This document shows positions 33,816 through 38,212 of a DNA stretch of 38,212 bases, piece after piece. Both the position numbers and the translations under genes were made by a program. This stretch comes from Bacteroidia bacterium. Lineage in GTDB: Bacteria; Bacteroidota; Bacteroidia; Bacteroidales; GWF2-35-48. The notes under the pieces are model-generated. The model saw only the letters and a program-made list of their open reading frames with translations, did not search any database and had not been told where the DNA came from. Location: NCBI GenBank assembly GCA_016212695.1, contig JACREX010000237.1, forward strand, positions 1 through 38,212, given 5' to 3'. Position 1 is the first letter of the stretch, and each line of letters opens with the position of its first letter.

Positions 33816-34448
33816 TTAGCCGCCGCACCACACAACCATATAATTCTCAACTTTAAAATAATTTATTTTGTATTTTTTATACAGCGAGCTTGTTTGTAAT
33901 GCTGCATAAAAACTTCCTTTTTCTTTGTATTCAAAAGGGGTAACAATCAATTGGCCAATAAAGTCCAGATTTTTTTTACCGTAAATTTTAAGCAATGCCT
34001 CTTTAGCGCACCAGTGAACAAGCATGTGTTCTAATCTGTATTCTTTACTCAGCGAACATAGTTCTGTTTTACTTAAAAATTTGTGTTTTATTTTTTCTAC
34101 CCGGTCTGAAATAAATTCAATGTCAATACCCACATCAGAATTTTTTCCAATTATCACAGCCACCATATCTTTAGAATGAGAAATACTGATATGCCGGTTT
34201 TTGCCTGATATATGCGGCTTTTCCTGATCGTCGTAGTTTATTAAAATAGCCGTACCTGATAATTCGTTTGCTAAAACCCGTGTACATAACCATTCTTTTT
34301 TTCGCTTTTCTAAAGTAAATCCGTTTACAATTTTTTTTTCTTCTTCACTTATGCGACTTATAAAAAAAAGTTCATGTATGTCTTCAGTCATTTTCCAGAT
34401 GCCGAGCACGGAATTATTATGAATATCTTTTTTTAAAACCAAGGGCAT
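33816..34448 (-). CDS. 4'-phosphopantetheinyl transferase (Sfp type)
   Basis: 210 aa. Transfers phosphopantetheine from CoA to a carrier-protein Ser. Family motifs: ISISHSKDMVAV, VGIDIEFISDRVEKIKHKFLS (Mg-binding Asp/Glu pair) and VHWCAKEALLKIYG (the W-x-x-K-E-A motif). Length is normal for the Sfp type rather than the AcpS type. It is 22 bp downstream of a SpoIIE-type phosphatase gene on the same strand, likely co-transcribed. No polyketide or peptide synthetase is present here, so its substrate could be the fatty-acid carrier protein. Confidence 0.88.
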   Translation of the reverse strand: MPLVLKKDIHNNSVLGIWKMTEDIHELFFISRISEEEKKIVNGFTLEKRKKEWLCTRVLANELSGTAILINYDDQEKPHISGKNRHISISHSKDMVAVIIGKNSDVGIDIEFISDRVEKIKHKFLSKTELCSLSKEYRLEHMLVHWCAKEALLKIYGKKNLDFIGQLIVTPFEYKEKGSFYAALQTSSLYKKYKINYFKVENYMVVWCGG

Positions 34449-34470
34449 AGCGGAAAACCTTTTACATTTA

Positions 34471-36501
34471 CTACAGTTTTATACCCATGATGGTGATATC
34501 ATCGGTCTGTTCATACCGAACCCCATAATCGTTCATCCATGAATGCAACGCATTTTCAAACACTGCCTTTTGTTCGGCCAAAGGCTTCGAAGAATTATCA
34601 GAAATCAATTTACAGAAATTTTTAATAAAATATTTTTTGCCCCTGGGTCCGCCGAACTGGTCGGCAAATCCGTCAGAAAATAAATAGACGATATTCCCTT
34701 TTTCAATTTTTATACTGTGGTTGGTGAACGGGCGCATATGAAGATGGATGGCGGCGGGCATTTTGTCGGGGCGAAGTTCACGTATTGTAGAAACGGGGGA
34801 TTCCCCCGTCTCTACAATATACACCGGATTATTTGCCCCGGCAAACTGAATTTCGTTTTGTTTCTGATCCCATACGCACAGGGCTATATCCATACCATCC
34901 TGGTTTTCTCCCGCCACTCCTTTTTGCTGCAAGGAAGCGATTATTTTATCACGCAATTCATCAAGAATCACACTGGCGCAGGTTATCTCTTTTTTATTTA
35001 TAATATCCTGAAGAAAAGCAATCCCCAACATACTCATTATAGCGCCCGGGACGCCATGACCAGTGCAATCGGCCACTGCAAAAAGTATTTTCTCTCCTAC
35101 CCTAGCGCTCCAGTAAAAATCGCCGCTTACAATATCTTTTGGTTTATAAAAAATAAAATAATCTGAAAAAAATGAACTCATTAGAGCATTGCCGGGCAAC
35201 ACAATTTGCTGTATCTGGTGTGCGTAATAAATACTAGAGGTGATTTCAGTATTTTTTAATGTAATTTCATCGCGTTGCTTTTCAATTTCATCGCGCTGAG
35301 ATGTTATTTCTTCTTTTTGCTGGAGGAGTTCCTCATTCAGTTCAGACAGCCTGTCGCGTTGCGCCTCAATCTCCTCTTTTTGCCTGCTGATTTCATCATT
35401 TTTTATTTGGAGTAAAAGATTTGCCCTCTTTTTGGTTTTATAACTTCTGTATATGAAAAAAACAAGGCCGAGAATTAAAACAACAACGATAATAAAAAAC
35501 AATAAAGCTAATTGTTGCTTTTTTATTTGCTCAAAACTTTTGCTCAGGATTGTATTTTGCTCGGCAATTTCTCTTTGCTGCTTAGAAATTTCATCTTTTT
35601 GTTTTTTCGATCTTTCTGATTGTTTCGAATATTCCTCATCTTGTTTTGTGATTTTTTCTTTCTGAGTTTTCAGCTCTTTTTCCTGCTTTGATAATTCCGA
35701 ATATTGGATTTTAATTTTTTTATCCTGCTCATCGAGTATTTTTATTTTTTCATTAAGAATTTTCTCCTGTAAAAGAATATTTGTATTTAACTTCTTTAAT
35801 TCTTCTTTTTGCAAACCCAGTTCATTTTTTTGTTTAATAATATCGGTATTTAATTTATCTATCTCGATTTTTCTTGCATCAATTTCTTTTTGCTGCATAG
35901 CCAGTTCTTTTCTTTGATCTTCAACTTTCATTTTTTCCAATTGAAGCAGGGTATCGGTTTTCATGTACAATGATTCCCAATCTTCGTGAAACTGTTTTGA
36001 AAATAATTTTAAAACCGAAGAAATTTTCAATCCCTGATTTTTAATATTTTTCTCGTTAATTTCTATTTTAGCCAAAGAGCAATCGGGCAGGAAATTTATC
36101 ATGGATTGTTTAATATTACTGTTACCATCCGTTACCAAAAGCGTATTGTAATTTTTAATTTTTTTGTTCAGCACTTCGATGCTGTCGTTCATATCGGGCG
36201 ATGCATATAAAATATTCACTTCCCTTACCGAATCTATATTAGAAAAATAAACAGTTTCGATGGGTTTCCATTTTAACAGGCGGAATTTACATAATATTTT
36301 AAGAGTGGAATACATTGAAGAATCACGTCCTATAGTACCAATTCTGAACTTAGTGAATTTTTTCTCTTTTTTCCAGGTAACATTAATTCCTATATTAAAA
36401 ATGGTTTCTGCTTTCATCCAATTTTTAAAAAAAGATTGGCCCAGCGCAGTTTCTGCAGAGATTATAATAACTAATAAAAAAAAAATATTTTTCACTTTCA
36501 A
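34471..36501 (-). CDS. YfiR-like/coiled-coil membrane SpoIIE phosphatase
   Basis: 676 aa. Signal peptide 1-21 (KNIFFLLVIIISAETALG). About 25-180 resembles the periplasmic YfiR/DUF4154 domain (TIFNIGINVTWKKEKKFTKF, NSNIKQSMINFLP, GLKISSVLKLF). Then a long Lys/Gln/Glu coiled coil (about 190-330), one membrane helix (LALLFFIIVVVLILGLVFFI), a cytoplasmic coiled coil, and a SpoIIE PP2C domain (about 435-676): KPKDIVSGDFYW, AVADCTGHGVPGAIMSMLG, DGMDIALCVWD, FAGANNPVYIVETG, YLFSDGFADQFGGP. The metal-binding Asp/Gly positions are conserved. It probably dephosphorylates an anti-anti-sigma-like partner in response to an extracellular signal. A GTAGAGACGGG-type palindrome is read in frame at 34783-34819. 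Confidence 0.88.
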   Translation of the reverse strand: MKVKNIFFLLVIIISAETALGQSFFKNWMKAETIFNIGINVTWKKEKKFTKFRIGTIGRDSSMYSTLKILCKFRLLKWKPIETVYFSNIDSVREVNILYASPDMNDSIEVLNKKIKNYNTLLVTDGNSNIKQSMINFLPDCSLAKIEINEKNIKNQGLKISSVLKLFSKQFHEDWESLYMKTDTLLQLEKMKVEDQRKELAMQQKEIDARKIEIDKLNTDIIKQKNELGLQKEELKKLNTNILLQEKILNEKIKILDEQDKKIKIQYSELSKQEKELKTQKEKITKQDEEYSKQSERSKKQKDEISKQQREIAEQNTILSKSFEQIKKQQLALLFFIIVVVLILGLVFFIYRSYKTKKRANLLLQIKNDEISRQKEEIEAQRDRLSELNEELLQQKEEITSQRDEIEKQRDEITLKNTEITSSIYYAHQIQQIVLPGNALMSSFFSDYFIFYKPKDIVSGDFYWSARVGEKILFAVADCTGHGVPGAIMSMLGIAFLQDIINKKEITCASVILDELRDKIIASLQQKGVAGENQDGMDIALCVWDQKQNEIQFAGANNPVYIVETGESPVSTIRELRPDKMPAAIHLHMRPFTNHSIKIEKGNIVYLFSDGFADQFGGPRGKKYFIKNFCKLISDNSSKPLAEQKAVFENALHSWMNDYGVRYEQTDDITIMGIKL
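34783..34819. repeat. 17-bp-armed palindrome inside a SpoIIE gene
   Basis: TATTGTAGAAACGGGGG, loop ATT, CCCCCGTCTCTACAATA: 16 of 17 pairs. The outer part matches a palindrome at the same place in the paralog (36817-36848). It encodes the short stretch TGESPVSTIRE. Confidence 0.8.
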
Positions 36502-36507
36502 TTCAGA

Positions 36508-38212
36508 TCAAACTTTTAACGCTAATATAGTAATATCGTCGGTTTGCTCGTATTTTTCGCCATACCCGTTTTTCCAATTTTCTATGCTTTTGTCCAGAAT
36601 TTCTTTTTGTTCCCTCATTGACATAAGACCATTGACCAATAACATTTCTTTCAATTGTTTTTCATAAAATTTTTTCCCTTTCGGTCCGCCGAACTGGTCT
36701 GAATAACCATCGCTCATCAGATAGATCGTGTCCCCTTTTTGTAATTGTATAACATGGTTTGTAAAGGGCTGCATGTTTTCGTGAATGGCTACGGGCATTT
36801 TGTCGGGGCGAATTTCTCGTAGAGAAGGGACATATCCCGTCTCTACAATGTACACCGGATTATTCGCCCCGGCAAATTGAGCGGTAAAGGTCACACAAAC
36901 CTCACAGGTTTTGCTTGGCTCTGCGCCTGGCGAAACCTGTGAGGTTTGCGTGGTCTGAGGGTTGAGGTCAATCGCTACAAAAGCCATATCCATCCCGTCC
37001 TTTTGTTCGCCGGAAATACCTTTTTGCTGTAAAGAATGAATTACATATTCACGAAGTTCGTCTAAAACATGGCTTGCCGTCTGTATTTCATCTTTAGCGA
37101 TAATTTCGTTTAAAAAAGATATTCCCAACATACTCATAAAAGCTCCCGGCACTCCATGTCCTGTGCAGTCGGCAACAGCGATCAGCAGCCAGTTATTGCG
37201 CCTTGCAATCCAGTAGAAATCTCCGCTCACAATGTCTTTGGGTTTGAACAGAACAAAAATTTCAAGTTCCAAATTCCAAGTTCCAAATTCCAAGGGGTCT
37301 TGGGTCTTGGAGCTTGAGTCTTGAGACTTGGGGCTTAAAATATCTTTGAGGTCGGGCAGCACCGCTTTCTGGATTCTTTCGGCGTAGTAAATACTATCTT
37401 TGAGTTCTTCGTGGATCAATTCAATTTCTTCTTTTTGCTTTGTTACCAGATCGCGTTGCGCTTCGATTTCATCTCTCTGAGCGGCTATTTCAGTATTCTG
37501 CTGGTTCAGTTCTTCGTTCTTTTCTTCTATCTCGTGTTTCTGTTTTTCGAGTAATATATTTGCTTTTTTCTTATCTCTGTAACTTTTAAAAATCACAACT
37601 GATAAAACCAGCATTAATACAAATCCGCCGATAAATGCTAACTTCTGTGTTCTCTGTTGCTTAACTTCAATATCTTTTTTTGCAAGTTGCGATTCTTTCA
37701 ATTCTATCTCTTTCTGTTTTTTTTCACTCTGGTATTTTTTTTCCATTTCAGTGAGTTGTTTTTGCTTTTCAACATTAAACATGCTGTCTTTTATTAATGT
37801 ATAAAGTTTATAATATTTCAGAGCTTCCTTGGTATTGCCAATGCTGTCATACGCGTCAGCAAGATGTCCATATGCCAATTCCTGCAGGTTTAATGCGCCA
37901 AGTTCTTTTGCCGTTTCAATACTTTTGAATGCGTATAAAAATGCTTTATCATAATTTTTTAATTTAATATTCAATTCAGAAATATTTCCGAGCACCATGG
38001 ATTCCCCATATTTATTTCCAAGTTCTGTATTCATCTTTAATGTTTTGATAAAATAATAGCGGGCAGCCTGGAAATTATTTTTTAAATAATAGATATTACC
38101 AATATTATTATAGCACTTTGCCATATTCTTTTTATCTCCCAGTTCTTCATTCAGAGCTAATGATTTATTATAATATACAAGAGTACTGTCCAGGTCGCCT
38201 AATTTATATTTC
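36508..38212 (-). CDS. TPR/coiled-coil membrane SpoIIE phosphatase (5' partial)
   Basis: The frame is open to the right edge, so the gene is cut there; 568 residues are seen. From the edge: TPRs (KLGDLDSTLVYYNKSLALNE, YYLKNNFQAARYYFIKTLKM, KLKNYDKAFLYAFKSIETAK), a charged linker, one membrane helix (LAFIGGFVLMLVLSVVIF), a coiled coil, and a SpoIIE PP2C domain: KPKDIVSGDFYW, AVADCTGHGVPGAFMSMLGISF, QKDGMDMAFVAIDL, FAGANNPVYIVETG, YLMSDGYSDQFGGPKGKK. It is a paralog of the next gene (6 bp gap, same strand), which has a YfiR-like rather than TPR input part. Two additional DNA segments with repeat structure are read through in frame (36892-36952 and 37263-37335); both are absent from the paralog. 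Confidence 0.85.
   Translation of the reverse strand, partial: KYKLGDLDSTLVYYNKSLALNEELGDKKNMAKCYNNIGNIYYLKNNFQAARYYFIKTLKMNTELGNKYGESMVLGNISELNIKLKNYDKAFLYAFKSIETAKELGALNLQELAYGHLADAYDSIGNTKEALKYYKLYTLIKDSMFNVEKQKQLTEMEKKYQSEKKQKEIELKESQLAKKDIEVKQQRTQKLAFIGGFVLMLVLSVVIFKSYRDKKKANILLEKQKHEIEEKNEELNQQNTEIAAQRDEIEAQRDLVTKQKEEIELIHEELKDSIYYAERIQKAVLPDLKDILSPKSQDSSSKTQDPLEFGTWNLELEIFVLFKPKDIVSGDFYWIARRNNWLLIAVADCTGHGVPGAFMSMLGISFLNEIIAKDEIQTASHVLDELREYVIHSLQQKGISGEQKDGMDMAFVAIDLNPQTTQTSQVSPGAEPSKTCEVCVTFTAQFAGANNPVYIVETGYVPSLREIRPDKMPVAIHENMQPFTNHVIQLQKGDTIYLMSDGYSDQFGGPKGKKFYEKQLKEMLLVNGLMSMREQKEILDKSIENWKNGYGEKYEQTDDITILALKV
36817..36848. repeat. GTAGAGA/TCTCTAC palindrome inside a SpoIIE gene
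   Basis: TCGTAGAGAAGGGA and TCCCGTCTCTACAA form an imperfect 14-bp inverted repeat, loop CATA. It lies at the same codon position as the palindrome of the paralog. Confidence 0.75.
36892..36952. repeat. 61-bp AAACCTGTGAGGTTT-type inverted repeat in coding sequence
   Basis: CACACAAACCTCACAGGTTT (36892-36911) and AAACCTGTGAGGTTTGCGTG (36933-36952) are inverted repeats with 19 of 20 matching. In frame it encodes TTQTSQVSPGAEPSKTCEVC, an extra stretch absent from the paralog. Confidence 0.8.
37263..37335. repeat. TTCCAAATTCCAAG tandem and CTTGGGTCTTGG repeats in coding sequence
   Basis: TTCCAAATTCCAAG occurs twice in tandem (37267-37293), with a further CAAGTTCC before it, followed by GGTCTTGGGTCTTGGAGCTTG and GTCTTGAGACTTGGGG. 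Read in frame on the minus strand it gives SPKSQDSSSKTQDPLEFGTW, absent from the paralog. Confidence 0.75.

Overview
The window looks like a chromosome segment from a member of the Bacteroidota. The sequence is AT-rich. Several promoters fit the phylum's TTTG-N19..21-TAnnTTTG form, and ribosome binding sites are mostly weak. The gene content is typical of the phylum: a gingipain-like C25 protease and a giant PKD-repeat protein with type IX secretion (T9SS) C-terminal signals, a PorP/SprF protein, an S46 dipeptidyl-peptidase and TPR/SpoIIE signalling proteins. The species cannot be named from this; an anaerobic Bacteroidales-like lineage is a guess.

Layout. 1-3.2 kb: two toxin-antitoxin pairs on the minus strand (MazF with a DUF104-like antitoxin, TumE/TumA-like) around a secreted protein, then a gene remnant and a terminator. 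3.2-10.9 kb: secreted C25 protease (-), topoisomerase IV subunit B (+) and a DPP11-type S46 peptidase (-). 11.21-19.47 kb: an integrated element of about 8.3 kb in the 3' end of a tRNA-Gln(CTG) gene, bounded by a 14-bp direct repeat. It carries a tyrosine integrase, a helix-turn-helix protein, a RepA-like ATPase, a zinc-ribbon coiled-coil protein, a serine recombinase, a lipoprotein, a RelE-like toxin pair and several small unknown genes. No relaxase, conjugation or capsid gene is visible. 19.5-26.4 kb: TPR lipoprotein-like protein (-), then a plus-strand cluster of M28 peptidase, small secreted protein, thiE, a DUF4143 ATPase and thiG. 26.5-33.7 kb: PorP/SprF protein and a 2058-residue PKD/T9SS protein. 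33.8-38.2 kb: phosphopantetheinyl transferase and two tandem membrane SpoIIE-type phosphatases, the last running off the right end.

How parts fit. The PKD protein and the PorP/SprF gene 20 bp downstream form a familiar pair (surface protein plus outer-membrane partner). The C25 protease and DPP11 fit a peptide-degrading lifestyle. thiE and thiG belong to thiamine biosynthesis but are split by an ATPase gene with its own promoter.

Most unusual points: (1) the island's ends, with probable integrase arm sites overlapping the int promoter and a replacement tRNA terminator; (2) a 164-bp imperfect palindrome with 11-bp perfect ends inside the island; (3) an AT-rich repeat region after the RepA-like gene that could be a replication origin; (4) three different dispersed-repeat-like sequences read in frame inside the two SpoIIE genes; (5) an alternating A/B 417-bp repeat in the PKD protein.
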